DNA of 64,000 nucleotides from an uncultured Dokdonia sp. (GCF_947492815.1 NZ_CANLOB010000003.1:62001-126000), one strand, 5' to 3'. Positions 44,487 to 54,802 are shown, counted from the first letter of the stretch. The notes: generated by a model from the letters alone, not told the origin. Translations and numbers: made by a program.

Positions 44487-45239
44487 ATGAATTCAAAACC
44501 TTCTTCTTTTCAGTTTTATAATGGGGTGCTATTATATCCTGTTGGTTTTGTATTGCTTATTTGGATCGTATACTGGGTAGAAATACGATTTGGCATTAAT
44601 TTTACGCCTTATGGGGTAAAACCCCAAACAGCATTAGGATTAAGAGGGGTGTTATTTTCTCCATTTATACATGGAAGTATAGCTCATTTATGGCATAATA
44701 CAGTACCATTATTTGTTTTGAGTACTGCATTGTTTTATTTCTACCATAAAATTGCTTGGCGTGTATTTTTCTTTCTTATACTTCTAAGTGGGATTGGTAC
44801 TTGGTTTATTGGGCGTTCTGCATACCATATAGGAATGAGCGGAGTAATTTATGGACTTGTTTCTTTTTTATTCTTTAAAGGAATAAGAGCAAAGCATTTT
44901 AGGTTGATTGCACTTTCGCTATTGGTTGTATTTTTATATGGTAGTTTGGTATGGGGTACACTACCCGTTGATGAGAAGATTTCTTGGGAAGGTCACTTAG
45001 CTGGACTTGTCTCTGGAGCTCTATTAGGTTTTTGCTTTCGCGAAAGCGTAGAAAAGCCCCCTAAATATGTATGGGAATCTGAAGATTATAATGAGGAAGA
45101 CGACCCATTTATGCGTCAATTTGATGAAAATGGGAATTTTATTGAAATAGTGGAGGAAGAAAAGGAAGAGGACGTAGAAGAATCTCCTATTATAAACTAT
45201 ATATATAAAGAAGAAGATTCAACTTCTGAAACAGATTAA
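44487..45239 (+). CDS. Rhomboid family intramembrane serine protease
   Basis: A 250-residue intramembrane protease. The catalytic serine S118 is in GMSGVIYGL and the partner histidine H170 in WEGHLAGLVSGALLG, with the HxxxN-like HGSIAHLWHNT motif near 62-71. Six membrane segments precede an acidic cytoplasmic tail (EDYNEEDDPFMRQFDENGN). The palindrome encodes CFRES at the end of the last membrane segment. Its 3' end overlaps the convergent rlmB gene by 4 bases. Confidence 0.92.
   Translation: MNSKPSSFQFYNGVLLYPVGFVLLIWIVYWVEIRFGINFTPYGVKPQTALGLRGVLFSPFIHGSIAHLWHNTVPLFVLSTALFYFYHKIAWRVFFFLILLSGIGTWFIGRSAYHIGMSGVIYGLVSFLFFKGIRAKHFRLIALSLLVVFLYGSLVWGTLPVDEKISWEGHLAGLVSGALLGFCFRESVEKPPKYVWESEDYNEEDDPFMRQFDENGNFIEIVEEEKEEDVEESPIINYIYKEEDSTSETD
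45034..45048. repeat. TTTCGCGAAA palindrome copy 9 (in rhomboid gene)
   Basis: GCTTTCGCGAAAGCG, read as CFRES. Confidence 0.93.
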
Positions 45240-45973
45240 AGTCTTTGTCTTACAACCTCATATAAAAAAGCACCACACGCTACAGATACATTTAAAGAAG
45301 CAATAGATCCCATTAGTGGGAGTTTTGCTTTTTCATCTACAATTTTAAGAATACCTGATGAAACACCACTGTCTTCTCGTCCCATCACAATAGCAGTTGG
45401 TTGTTTAAAATCAATATTATATAACGTATTTTCTGTTTTTTCTGTTGCGGCAATAACTTTTATATCTGAACCTTGAAGATAATAAATAGCATCTTTAAGA
45501 TGATCTACTTTTGCAATAGGGATATTAAATGCTGCTCCTGCAGATGTTTTAATAGCAATTGCATTTAATGGAGCTCCTCCTTTTTTTGGAATGATAATAC
45601 CATGCGCTCCTGTACACTCAGCGGTACGTATAATTGCTCCAAAATTTCTAACGTCAGAAAGTTGATCTAGTAAAATAAACAATGGTGTAACTCCTGATGC
45701 TATCGTTTTATTTACAAGTTCCTCAAAATCTTGAAATTTGATAACAGATATATTAGCGATTGCTCCTTGATGATTTTGTTGCGTAAGCTTATTTAATTTC
45801 TGAATAGGTACATAAGAAGTTTGTATCCCTTTCTTTTTTATAAGTGTGTTTAATTCGCTAGTAAGATTGTTTGTGAGCCCAGTTTGTAGATATACTTTGT
45901 CAATTTCTTTTCCCGCTTCAATAGCTTCTATGATGGCTCTGGTGCCAAATATCTGAAGATGTTTCTTTTCCAT
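45236..45973 (-). CDS. rlmB: 23S rRNA 2'-O-ribose methyltransferase RlmB (SpoU family)
   Basis: A 245-residue SPOUT methyltransferase that modifies G2251 of 23S rRNA with SAM. The three SpoU motifs are LLDQLSDVRNFGAIIRTAE, IVMGREDSGVS and LNVSVACGAFLYEVVRQR, preceded by a substrate-binding domain beginning MEKKHLQIFGTRAIIEAIEAGKEID. The ATG at 45973 is used; a longer frame to 46000 runs into a terminator stem. It overlaps rhomboid by 4 bases, tail to tail. Confidence 0.92.
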   Translation of the reverse strand: MEKKHLQIFGTRAIIEAIEAGKEIDKVYLQTGLTNNLTSELNTLIKKKGIQTSYVPIQKLNKLTQQNHQGAIANISVIKFQDFEELVNKTIASGVTPLFILLDQLSDVRNFGAIIRTAECTGAHGIIIPKKGGAPLNAIAIKTSAGAAFNIPIAKVDHLKDAIYYLQGSDIKVIAATEKTENTLYNIDFKQPTAIVMGREDSGVSSGILKIVDEKAKLPLMGSIASLNVSVACGAFLYEVVRQRL

Positions 45974-45983
45974 AATATTAGTA

Positions 45984-46020
45984 AAAAATAAGAGAGACAA
46001 TCTAAGTAGATTGTCTCTCT
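45984..46020 (-). terminator. Terminator of the second SusCD set
   Basis: Arms AGAGAGACAATCTA (45991-46004) and TAGATTGTCTCTCT (46007-46020) pair perfectly over 14 bp; in the minus orientation a TTATTTTTTAC tract follows. It ends the lipoprotein gene at 46043-47020. Confidence 0.9.
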
Positions 46021-46042
46021 ATTAATATTGATATAGTAAGAA

Positions 46043-47020
46043 TTAAATTCTAGTTAACTCTAATACTTGTCTGTATTGATCTGCACCACATCCTCCAGCA
46101 TCTTCAAAGTTATTTTGGAAGATTAATTGGATTGTAGAATCATCTGCAGGATCGTAAGAACCTAGATCACTAAGATCAGATTCTAATAAGATAGCAGCAC
46201 CACAACCTACACCACCTCCAGGAGCTTGGTTAGGAAGGATAACTGATCCACATACAAGGTTAAATGTAAGTGGTCCACAGAATGTACCGAATTCAGGTAA
46301 ATAACATGCACTTTCTATAATACGCTCAGTGTCTCCAGTACCGTTAACAATAGTTACAGGCTCTTCAATCCAATCGATAGTTGCATCAAATGCAGGGAAT
46401 ACACCTTCTATGATAGAAAGTTGGTAAGTACCTACAGCAAAATCACCTTCAACTGGACAAGTAACTGTCGCAGTATATTGGAATGGAGAGTTAAAGAATC
46501 CAGCAGTAATAATACCACCTGCATTGTTTACAGAAAATACACGACCATCAGTCAAGTTTAATGAAAGACGAATTGTAAATGTATCCCCTCCAAAAAGTTG
46601 AGCACCCGTTACACCAGCACCAGCATTTAATACATCAGATGAATAATTTAATGTAGCACGAGGTAAACCAAAAGGAGATGGATCTGTAAATTCAGAAGCA
46701 TCAACAGTTCCTAGAGAAAATTCATTGAAGTTTGCTCCAGTAGTATCTCCATCATCTGGAGAGTTATCTGCAAAAGTTGCAAATACATCTACACTTTGTA
46801 ATAGAGCACCTTCTTGCTCATCTTGTTCTTCTATTTGAACAGAAAAACCAGCGTCTAATCCAATAGGAAGTTCATTTGAAATTACTTGGATTGTACGTAG
46901 TACTGCTCCAGTTTCAACAGTGTCCTGAACAACTACTGTTACATTTTCTTCATCGTCATCACAAGAACCTAGACCTAATGCTAAGATTCCCATAAAAACA
47001 TATTTATATAAATTTTTCAT
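46043..47020 (-). CDS. SusCD-associated lipoprotein, paralogue A
   Basis: A 325-residue lipoprotein with signal MKNLYKYVFMGILALGLGSC (C20) followed by DDDEEN, an acidic start expected of surface lipoproteins. The C-terminal domain (CPVEGDFAVGTYQLSIIEG onward to LTFNLVCGSVILPNQAP, CGAAILLESDLSDLGSYDPADDS and LELTRI) is closely matched by the equivalent gene at 52449-53306, with four shared cysteines. It is the third gene of the set and probably forms part of the surface binding complex; ligand unknown. Confidence 0.75.
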   Translation of the reverse strand: MKNLYKYVFMGILALGLGSCDDDEENVTVVVQDTVETGAVLRTIQVISNELPIGLDAGFSVQIEEQDEQEGALLQSVDVFATFADNSPDDGDTTGANFNEFSLGTVDASEFTDPSPFGLPRATLNYSSDVLNAGAGVTGAQLFGGDTFTIRLSLNLTDGRVFSVNNAGGIITAGFFNSPFQYTATVTCPVEGDFAVGTYQLSIIEGVFPAFDATIDWIEEPVTIVNGTGDTERIIESACYLPEFGTFCGPLTFNLVCGSVILPNQAPGGGVGCGAAILLESDLSDLGSYDPADDSTIQLIFQNNFEDAGGCGADQYRQVLELTRI

Positions 47021-47042
47021 GTTTAATTTTCTTTATTAAATT

Positions 47043-48710
47043 TTAGTTTGCAACAGGGAATCCACCACCACCAGCAGCAGAAGGAGGGTTTGTATCCCAG
47101 AATACTTGAATAGTCTGATCTGCTTTTTGGCTAATATTTGGATTAGCTAATACCTCAGACGAAGCATAAGGGAATGACCTTACAAAACTTCCTGGATTAG
47201 GCTCTAAGTTTGGAGGAAGTGTTGTTGGGAAACCTGTTCTTCTATAGAAGTTATAAGCTTCAGCACCAGCTCCAAATTGAGAAATCCAAAATTGCTCAGC
47301 TAGTAAGTTCATACGATCATCATTGTTAGTAGCATCATTAAATGCTTGTACTTGAGCAGCAACAAATGCAGTAATATCTGCAGGAGTAGCCTCAAAAGAA
47401 GTATCTCTAGAACCGTCTAATGCAGCAAATGTAACTACTTTGTTCACATGCTTGCTGATAGCATTTTCTAAGTGCATCGCAGCCGCTCCAGTATTATTTT
47501 GAGCCATTGCAACTTCAGCACGCATAAAGTCTACTTGAGATGCAAGTAAGAAAGGCTCTATACCAGCACCACCTCCACCTAGAGTTAATCCTACATTACC
47601 AAAACGATCATCATCAAATAATCCTCCAGCAGGGTATACGCCAGCCGCAGTTCTAAAGAAGTTATCTGGTGGAGCTCCACCATCATCACCATGTAAACGA
47701 CCCCAGTATCCGTCTTCTAAGAAACAGAAAATGTCACCAAAACCAGCAGCAGCTACGTGAGCAGGTGGCTGTTGTAATGAACACTGTAATGTTTCTCCGT
47801 TACCAGCTGGATTACAACTAGCACCAGGAGTACAATCAGTTTGTCTGTAATAGTAGTAACGTATTCTTGGATCATTTGATTCTAACATGTAGTTCATAGT
47901 CCAATTAGACTTGTAGAAACCTGCACCAGAAGGTGTGTAATCTGCAACATAGTCAGGATGACGCTCATCAGGATTTACTTCGTTTGTTCCAAATCTAAAT
48001 TCGAAATCTTGATCATTAGATTCGATGAAGTTACCTCCAGCGATAATCTGATCAAAAGTTGTATAATCTTGAACAGTAAGAGCAGCTTTTAAACGCATTG
48101 TGTTTATCGCTCTGATCCATAATGCAGAATCTCCATTATAAAATAAGTCAGTTCCTGAAGTTCCATTTAATAAACCTTCTGCTTCGTCTAATAAACCTAA
48201 AGCAGCAGTATAAACTGATGCTCCCGGATCTACATTAGGAGCTGGGAATTCGCTTGGATTTGCTATTTCAGTAAATGGAACATCTCCAATAAAATCAACT
48301 AGTAACATAAAGCTATGCGCTAACATTGCTTTTGAGATACCTTCTTGAAAGTTTAAAGAACCATCACCTGCTTCTTCGTTAAGAGCAGTAATAACATTAA
48401 TGTTTGGCACCATAGCTGTAGAATAGATCCTATTCCAGTTACCATTAAGTGCGTTACCTGTTATTCCAGCGAAATAATCTCTAGATCCGAAAGTATTAAT
48501 TCGGACAAGACCTGCAGCATTACCATTGAAACTAGAAATGTTATTTAAATACCCTATTTGAATAGTATTCGCTAACAAAGTTGGATCAGCTTGACTAGGG
48601 TTAAGTCCATTGGGATTTTCTAATTGCTCAAGTTCTATAGTTTCACACGAGTAAAACATAGCAGAACTAGCAACTGCAATCGCCATTATGAATTTAATTA
48701 TTTTTTTCAT
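47043..48710 (-). CDS. SusD/RagB family nutrient-binding lipoprotein (SusD-like_2 type)
   Basis: A 555-residue surface lipoprotein with signal MKKIIKFIMAIAVASSAMFYSC (C22). The middle part with FQEGISKAMLAHSFMLLVDFIGDVPFTEI and the late FWISQFGAGAEAYNFYRRTGFPTTLPPNLEP are typical of the SusD-like_2 branch. It would cap the SusC barrel encoded upstream (25-base gap) and catch the substrate. No sugar-degrading genes are nearby, so the ligand may be a peptide or another compound. Confidence 0.92.
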   Translation of the reverse strand: MKKIIKFIMAIAVASSAMFYSCETIELEQLENPNGLNPSQADPTLLANTIQIGYLNNISSFNGNAAGLVRINTFGSRDYFAGITGNALNGNWNRIYSTAMVPNINVITALNEEAGDGSLNFQEGISKAMLAHSFMLLVDFIGDVPFTEIANPSEFPAPNVDPGASVYTAALGLLDEAEGLLNGTSGTDLFYNGDSALWIRAINTMRLKAALTVQDYTTFDQIIAGGNFIESNDQDFEFRFGTNEVNPDERHPDYVADYTPSGAGFYKSNWTMNYMLESNDPRIRYYYYRQTDCTPGASCNPAGNGETLQCSLQQPPAHVAAAGFGDIFCFLEDGYWGRLHGDDGGAPPDNFFRTAAGVYPAGGLFDDDRFGNVGLTLGGGGAGIEPFLLASQVDFMRAEVAMAQNNTGAAAMHLENAISKHVNKVVTFAALDGSRDTSFEATPADITAFVAAQVQAFNDATNNDDRMNLLAEQFWISQFGAGAEAYNFYRRTGFPTTLPPNLEPNPGSFVRSFPYASSEVLANPNISQKADQTIQVFWDTNPPSAAGGGGFPVAN

Positions 48711-48735
48711 AATTATTATTTTATAAATTTTTTAA

Positions 48736-51700
48736 TTAAAATGATGCTTTAACACTTACACCATAACGCTTAGATGAAGGTCCATTAAGGAAGTCAAATC
48801 CACGTCCATTACCTACACCTACACCTGCTACGTTTGGATCAAAGTTTGCTCCATCAGGTGTGTTATATGCATCATACCAAAGGTTAAATCCGCTAGCCGT
48901 AATGCTGAAAGAACCAAATGGTGTTTTTTCTAAATATTTCTTAGGAACATTATATCCAAAAGAAATTTCTTGAAGTCTAACTACAGATCCGTCATAAACT
49001 TGTAATTCACCAGGACCGAACAGTATGTTTGAGAAGTAATACTGTGAGTTATTAATTTGAGTTTGATTAGGAGTTGAATTTCCAGCAGCATCAACATTTA
49101 CACCAGGAAGGATAAATGTATTTTCTCTGTCTTCAGTTTCAACGATTAATCCACGACCAAGAAGTACAGATACAGTTGATGCATAAATGTCACCTCCTTT
49201 AGTGTGGTTAATTTGGAATCCTAAATTAAAGTTTTTATAAGATAATGTATTGATAAAGTTCATTACATAATCTGGTTGTGGGTTACCGATAATAGGTTGG
49301 ATGTTACGTCCGTCATCTAAAGTAATATTTGGTTCAGATACATAGTTACCAGCACCATTTACAACGAAATTACCATTAGCGTCTCTTAAAATACGATCTC
49401 CAACAATTACACCTAATTGCTCACCTCTAATAGCAGCATTTCCTAAGTTTCCAAAACCAGCGTACACAATAATGTCATCATCTTGTTCGGTTACTATCTG
49501 CTCTGATTGTGTAAAGTTAACTCTTGAATTCCAGTTAAATCCATTGCTTTCGCTTTTGAAAATATCTACACCAAGATCAACTTCCCATCCATCTCCTTCT
49601 ACTTTACCAATATTGTCCGTAGTTTGAGTAAAACCACTTGAAGGTGCTAGGGGTCTAAAAACGATTAGATCTTCTGTTTGACGATCAAAATAAGATACAT
49701 CTAAACTAACTCTATTTTTCCATAAACGTGTTTCAATACCAAATTCAACTTCACTAATAAGCTCAGGCTTTAAGTTGAAGTTAGATTGGAAAGAACTTAG
49801 TCCGTTAGTAGTTAATCCTACCTGTTGCTGATTAATAGCTTGGTTTACTAACTGAGACACAGGGAAACCTGCATTACCAGTAAATTGATCAGGAAAACCT
49901 GCAGATGTACCTAAACTTGCTCTTACTTTTAAGTAATTTAATGCATCACTTTTTAAGCCTTCAAATGCAGCTGTAGGTAAGAAGGAAATACTTCCACTAG
50001 GGTAAAACTGAGAGTTGTTTTCAGTTGGTAAGTTAGAAACCCAATCATTACGTCCAGATAACGTAAGGAATAAGTAATTGTCATAATCAAAATCAGCTTG
50101 TGCTAATACACCAACAATGTTTCTAAAAGTAGTGAATTGTGCAGCTACTTGCTGTCTGAAGTTAAAGTGTCTTTGAACTCCAAATACAATTTGGTCAGTA
50201 CTGCTTACTCCTTGTCCATCTTGTTCTCTTGATCTAGATGTTGCACCAGCAATAAAAGTAAGACCAATTTTATCACTTAAGTCATAATCTCCACTTATTG
50301 CTGCATAATGATCCCATATTCTTGTGTTAGTGTCAAATGTATTGTAATAACCTCTAATATCATCTCTAGCAGCTCCTAATACTCCTCCTCTATTTGAGAA
50401 ACCTTCACTTCTATTATTAAAGAAATCAACACCAGCTCTATACTGAAGATTTAGATTATCATTTAATTGGTATGATAAAGTACTAGTTCCGAATACACGG
50501 TTAGTTAATTGAGAATCTCTTGCATTTTGAACAATCCAGTTAGGATTGTTAATGTCATTTCCGTTACGGTAGTAGATACTTCCTCCTGTTTCAGGAATTT
50601 CAAATGGAAGATTTGCTAAATCCACATTACGAGGTGTAAAGAATACATTCGCAAATACTGAGAATCCTGTAGTACCATTACCTAAAGATGCAGCTACTGG
50701 AGGGATAGAAAAGTTTGTTCTAGCATAATTTAAAGATCCTGAGATTGTAAATTTGTTAGATAATTGTGCTCTACCACCAATTGATAAGTTATTTCTTCTT
50801 AATGTGTTTCCAGGAATAAATCCTTGATCATTAAGATGACCGTAGTTTACATTATATGCTACTTTACCATCCTCAGAACTTCCGTTAAGGTTAATAGAAG
50901 TGTTAGAAACTGATCCAGTTCTAAAGAATGCGTCTACGTTGTTATATGGTCTCCACTCATATCTTTGGTCTTGAAATTCTTCTTGAAGAATGTTGTTACC
51001 ACCTAAGAAACCATCTAAGAAAGCAGATGAAGAATAAGGGTGTTCAACAGTTCCATCTGCAGCGATTAACTGTGCAGGGTCATTTAAATATCCGTCAACA
51101 CCATCTGGTCTGAAAGCAGGTCCCCAGTTTGAGAAAAACCATCCAAATGATTGGTCGAAACCTCCACCATAAGTGTTTTGGTAATCAGGTAATGAAGCGA
51201 TTTCGTTTGCAAAGTAAGATTGGTTAATTGTAATCTCTGTTTTCTTTGGTCCTTGACCACGAGAAGTTGCAGATTTTGTAGTAATTACAATTACACCATT
51301 ACGTCCAGCAGTACCATAAAGAGTAGCAGCAGCTAAACCTTTAAGTACGTTAACACTTTCGATATTATTTGGATCAAGATCTAAGAAACGAGAAGATCCG
51401 TTGTTTCCATTAGCAAAGTTGTTTCCGCCATTCGGATCACCGTTACCAGCATTGGTGTCACTACTAAAAGGAACACCATCAACGATGAAAAGAGCTTGGT
51501 TACTACCGTTAATAGAGTTGTAACCACGAATTACAACGTTAGTTGCAGATCCTGATGCACCACTCTGAGAAGTAATATCTACCCCAGATGCTTTACCCGA
51601 AAGTATACGTCCAACATCACCTTCTGTACGGTTTTCTATCTCTTCAGAAGAAACCTCACTTACAGCATATCCTAACGCTTTCTTTTCACGTTTTATACCC

Positions 51701-52020
51701 TGAGCAGTTACGATTACTTCATCAAGTTGATTGTCTGAAGCAAGAGTAACGTTAATTGTAGTTTGATTACCTACAGTAACCTCTTGATTTGAGTAGCCTA
51801 CATAACTAAAGACAAGTACATCATTTGGACTTGCTTGAATAGTATAGTTACCATCAAAATCGGTTTGAGCTCCAGTCTGAGTTCCTTTAATAAGGACACT
51901 TGCTCCAGGCAATGGTCCGTTTTCTTCAGAAACTGTTCCGGAAACTGTTGTTTGTGCAAATGAAACTTGCACGACAAACGCTAACAAAAGCGTTAAAATT
52001 CCACTAAACTTTGTTTTCAT
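48736..52020 (-). CDS. SusC/RagA family TonB-dependent receptor
   Basis: A 1094-residue TonB-linked outer membrane transporter. Signal MKTKFSGILTLLLAFVVQVSFAQ is followed by a carboxypeptidase-regulatory-like domain (TVSGTVSEENGPLPGASVLIKGTQTGAQTDFDGNYTI), the plug (DEVIVTAQGIKREKKALGYAVSEVSSEEI; VVIRGYNSINGSNQALFIVDGVPF) and a 22-strand barrel ending in VSVKASF with a terminal Phe. It forms a SusCD pair with the next gene. Its leader shares a conserved block with the second SusC gene. Confidence 0.95.
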   Translation of the reverse strand: MKTKFSGILTLLLAFVVQVSFAQTTVSGTVSEENGPLPGASVLIKGTQTGAQTDFDGNYTIQASPNDVLVFSYVGYSNQEVTVGNQTTINVTLASDNQLDEVIVTAQGIKREKKALGYAVSEVSSEEIENRTEGDVGRILSGKASGVDITSQSGASGSATNVVIRGYNSINGSNQALFIVDGVPFSSDTNAGNGDPNGGNNFANGNNGSSRFLDLDPNNIESVNVLKGLAAATLYGTAGRNGVIVITTKSATSRGQGPKKTEITINQSYFANEIASLPDYQNTYGGGFDQSFGWFFSNWGPAFRPDGVDGYLNDPAQLIAADGTVEHPYSSSAFLDGFLGGNNILQEEFQDQRYEWRPYNNVDAFFRTGSVSNTSINLNGSSEDGKVAYNVNYGHLNDQGFIPGNTLRRNNLSIGGRAQLSNKFTISGSLNYARTNFSIPPVAASLGNGTTGFSVFANVFFTPRNVDLANLPFEIPETGGSIYYRNGNDINNPNWIVQNARDSQLTNRVFGTSTLSYQLNDNLNLQYRAGVDFFNNRSEGFSNRGGVLGAARDDIRGYYNTFDTNTRIWDHYAAISGDYDLSDKIGLTFIAGATSRSREQDGQGVSSTDQIVFGVQRHFNFRQQVAAQFTTFRNIVGVLAQADFDYDNYLFLTLSGRNDWVSNLPTENNSQFYPSGSISFLPTAAFEGLKSDALNYLKVRASLGTSAGFPDQFTGNAGFPVSQLVNQAINQQQVGLTTNGLSSFQSNFNLKPELISEVEFGIETRLWKNRVSLDVSYFDRQTEDLIVFRPLAPSSGFTQTTDNIGKVEGDGWEVDLGVDIFKSESNGFNWNSRVNFTQSEQIVTEQDDDIIVYAGFGNLGNAAIRGEQLGVIVGDRILRDANGNFVVNGAGNYVSEPNITLDDGRNIQPIIGNPQPDYVMNFINTLSYKNFNLGFQINHTKGGDIYASTVSVLLGRGLIVETEDRENTFILPGVNVDAAGNSTPNQTQINNSQYYFSNILFGPGELQVYDGSVVRLQEISFGYNVPKKYLEKTPFGSFSITASGFNLWYDAYNTPDGANFDPNVAGVGVGNGRGFDFLNGPSSKRYGVSVKASF

Positions 52021-52050
52021 TTTTATAAATTATTTGAATTAGCCAATGTC

Positions 52051-52099
52051 AAAAATCACAATAAAAAGTTAATTACACAACTATTTACTCCTAAATTTT
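52051..52099 (-). promoter_or_regulatory. Conserved leader block of SusC gene A
   Basis: About 49 bases, starting AAAAATCACAATAAAAAGTT on the plus strand, match 57867-57915 at roughly 43 positions. It lies 30 bases upstream of the ATG, in noncoding DNA, so it is likely a shared promoter or leader. Confidence 0.6.
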
Positions 52100-52382
52100 A
52101 GAATTTTTAAATATATCTGAATATTAGGTGAGATGTATTTAAAATTAGAGCTCTAAGTGTTGAGTGTTATTTAATCTTTTGGTATTTGACAAGAAAAGTA
52201 TGGAATTGTAATAGAATTAATTTCTTAATTTTTTAACATATTGTGCTAAGTGATTGATAGTGTAGTGTTTCTTGATTTGTAGTTTAGTTGTTTTGTTTTT
52301 TTCTTTTATTGGGTTTCTTGGTGTTAAATGTAATCTACGAGATAAATGCTTGTTGTTTTTTAAAATTAATTAAAGCTTAAAT

Positions 52383-52427
52383 AAAAAAAAGTCCCATTAC
52401 TTTAAAACTTAAAGTAATGGGACTTTT
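52383..52427 (-). terminator. Terminator of the first SusCD set
   Basis: GTCCCATTACTTTAA (52391-52405) pairs perfectly with TTAAAGTAATGGGAC (52409-52423), extending into A/T flanks; eight A on the left give a T-tract in the minus transcript. The stem could work in both directions. Confidence 0.9.
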
Positions 52428-52448
52428 AAAAGTAACTGAGAATTAAAC

Positions 52449-53306
52449 TTAAATCTTAGTTAGTCGGATAACAGCATCACTGGCCATTGCGCAGGTAGCT
52501 GTTCCGGGTTCATTGTAACCAATGACAATTTCAAATTCTGAATCATCTCCAGTAGTATAACTTCCTAAAACGTCTCCAATAGCAGGTCCTAGATCTAAGG
52601 AACCTCCACATTGAAGATTTGTAGGTTGATTAGGTGGTAGTACTACCGAATCACATACTAGGTTGAAAGTAAGGATTGTAGCTGGTTGTCCAATATCTAA
52701 ATCTTCAAGTACAACTGCTTCAAACATTCTTTCTCCGAGAACATCCCCAGCAGATATGTTTACTATTTGACCTTCAGCATATAAGTTTCCAAAATCTACA
52801 GGAGTTATATTTGTTAGTTGATAGTTTCCTATAAATTCTGTGTCTTCAACTGGGCAAACTACGTTTACATTAATGTTTAGACTAGGGAAGAGTGTTGAGA
52901 TTTGATATTCTGCAGATTCCGGAATATCTAAGATTAAATTGTCTTCTGACGGCATTCCTTGATTTTCTGTTATAGTAACTGAAAAATTAGCCACAAATTC
53001 ATTGGCAGGAATAGTTACTTGCATGGGTGAAACAGTAAATGATTCAGACGGCAAGGAAGTAGCTTCATTTAATTCTAGTGTGATTACTCTATCTACATTA
53101 GATGTTTTTGAAGCATTTATCGAGAAATCTAACTCTATGGATTCGCCAATAGACAAGAAAACGCTCTCGCTAGTTTGATTTAAACTAATTATAGTTGGAT
53201 CTGAATCTTGAATTCCTGATCCGAATTCTGAATCATCATCGCAAGAAATGAATGCGATAATACTCATTGTTACTAATAGTAAATATTTAATTTTTTTCAT
53301 TTTCAT
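52449..53306 (-). CDS. SusCD-associated lipoprotein, paralogue B
   Basis: A 285-residue lipoprotein with signal KMKKIKYLLLVTMSIIAFISC (C22) followed by DDDSE. An N-terminal beta domain (RVITLELNEATSLPSESFTVSP, then TIPANEFVANFSVTITEN) is of Calx-beta/BACON-like character. The C-terminal domain CPVEDTEFIGNYQLTN, LTFNLVCDSVVLPPNQP, LQCGGSLDL, YTTGDDSEFEIV and VIRLTKI parallels the lipoprotein at 46043. It is the third gene of its set. Confidence 0.75.
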   Translation of the reverse strand: MKMKKIKYLLLVTMSIIAFISCDDDSEFGSGIQDSDPTIISLNQTSESVFLSIGESIELDFSINASKTSNVDRVITLELNEATSLPSESFTVSPMQVTIPANEFVANFSVTITENQGMPSEDNLILDIPESAEYQISTLFPSLNINVNVVCPVEDTEFIGNYQLTNITPVDFGNLYAEGQIVNISAGDVLGERMFEAVVLEDLDIGQPATILTFNLVCDSVVLPPNQPTNLQCGGSLDLGPAIGDVLGSYTTGDDSEFEIVIGYNEPGTATCAMASDAVIRLTKI

Positions 53307-53312
53307 TATATT

Positions 53313-54785
53313 TTAGTATCCAGGATTCTGAACGTAATTAGGATTTGCATTGATTTCCGCTATAGGGATAGGGAATTGGAATCTAAAATCTCCTGCAGGA
53401 AGTGTTTGAATCTCAGCTGGAGTTCCAGTTCCGTCCCTTAAATCTCCAAAAGAAGATCTTTGTAGAGCTTCTCCGCGTCTCTTAATGTCAAAGAAGCGAT
53501 GTCCTTCAAATGCTAATTCAACACGTCTTTCAAATTGAATTGCATCTTCGAGATCTTGTCCAGTCTCTGTTCCAGCTACAAAATTGTTAAATCGTTCTGC
53601 TCTAAGTTCATTAAGTGTTGTTAAAGCAGGGCCTTCTAATCCTAATTCAAATTGTGCTTCTGCCTTATTTAATAAAACTTCAGCAGCTCTTATTGCTTTC
53701 GTGTCAAGACGACCATTTACTTGACCTTCTTCTCCTAAGAATTTTCTGATGCCATTATGTTCTGCATCTCCATTGGCGCTGTCAAATTGAATAACTTCTT
53801 TTCTGGCATCATCGTCGCTAATACTATTTAAGAATTCTAAATCAACGACATACTCCGAAATAGTGTTAGTTATCTCTCCTGTATCAGCGTCAAGGCTTCC
53901 TTGACTATAGATAACACCAACATTAGCTGCATTAGCTTCTGAACTTGTGTTTACAGAGAATTCAACAACAATACCTGCATTATTTGAATCTGTATAAACA
54001 CCAGGTAGTTCAGGTATAGTTGCTAGCGGTGTAGTTACTTGATTTGCTGCGTCAATCGCATTTTGATATTGTCCCATATATAGGTAGACTCTAGATAGTA
54101 TTGCAAAAACACCATTTCTAGTTAATCTTCCTTCATTGTTTTCTGTTGATATAAGAGCACTTGCCGACACTAAATCATCAATAATTTCAGTGTAGTTTGA
54201 GGCAACGGTTTCGCGTATAGGTGAGATAAAAGGATCTTCTATGTCTCCATCTTCAACTTTCACGTAAGTGATACCTAAAGCATTATTTGCATCATTTGAT
54301 TGTGTAGGGATAGGTGCATAAGTTCTTACTAGGTCAAAATGTGCTAGTGCTCGTCCAGCTAAAACTTGACCTAAAATATTATCTCTAACCTCACCAGCAG
54401 GTAAATTGTCTATTTGTCCGATAACTAAATTAGCAACATTAACTGCTTCGTAAGCTTCGCTAAAGTATAGTGCTATAGCTCCACCAGTAACAGATGTATA
54501 CTGATAGTTGAAAAAGACTTGATTGGAGCGTCTTCCTGTAGTTGCTAACACTGCGTTATCAGATAAAATGTCTGGAATCCCTTGCATTGCAGATCCTGGG
54601 GAAGCATAGTAGTTAAAAAATTGATTGTACATTCCGTCAACAGCAATTTGAAATGCTTGAGGATTGTCTAAAAACTCAACAGGGTCCACTTGCGTAAAAG
54701 GTGATAAATTGTCTATTTCATCACTGCAAGAAGATAAAATACTAAATAGTACTGTAGATAGTATTATTAATTTTATATTTTTCAT
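53313..54785 (-). CDS. SusD/RagB family nutrient-binding lipoprotein
   Basis: A 490-residue lipoprotein with signal MKNIKLIILSTVLFSILSSC (C20). The N-terminal TPR-like portion (FQIAVDGMYNQFFNYYAS; YFSEAYEAVNVANLVIGQIDNLPAG; LAGRALAHFDLVRTYA) and the C-terminal domain (IRAAEVLLNKAEAQFELG, RRVELAFEGHRFFDIKRRGEAL, FPIPIAEINANPN) are classic RagB/SusD. It follows the SusC gene by 17 bases and precedes its lipoprotein by 6. Confidence 0.93.
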   Translation of the reverse strand: MKNIKLIILSTVLFSILSSCSDEIDNLSPFTQVDPVEFLDNPQAFQIAVDGMYNQFFNYYASPGSAMQGIPDILSDNAVLATTGRRSNQVFFNYQYTSVTGGAIALYFSEAYEAVNVANLVIGQIDNLPAGEVRDNILGQVLAGRALAHFDLVRTYAPIPTQSNDANNALGITYVKVEDGDIEDPFISPIRETVASNYTEIIDDLVSASALISTENNEGRLTRNGVFAILSRVYLYMGQYQNAIDAANQVTTPLATIPELPGVYTDSNNAGIVVEFSVNTSSEANAANVGVIYSQGSLDADTGEITNTISEYVVDLEFLNSISDDDARKEVIQFDSANGDAEHNGIRKFLGEEGQVNGRLDTKAIRAAEVLLNKAEAQFELGLEGPALTTLNELRAERFNNFVAGTETGQDLEDAIQFERRVELAFEGHRFFDIKRRGEALQRSSFGDLRDGTGTPAEIQTLPAGDFRFQFPIPIAEINANPNYVQNPGY

Positions 54786-54802
54786 TTTGTTCTTTTTTTA
54801 AA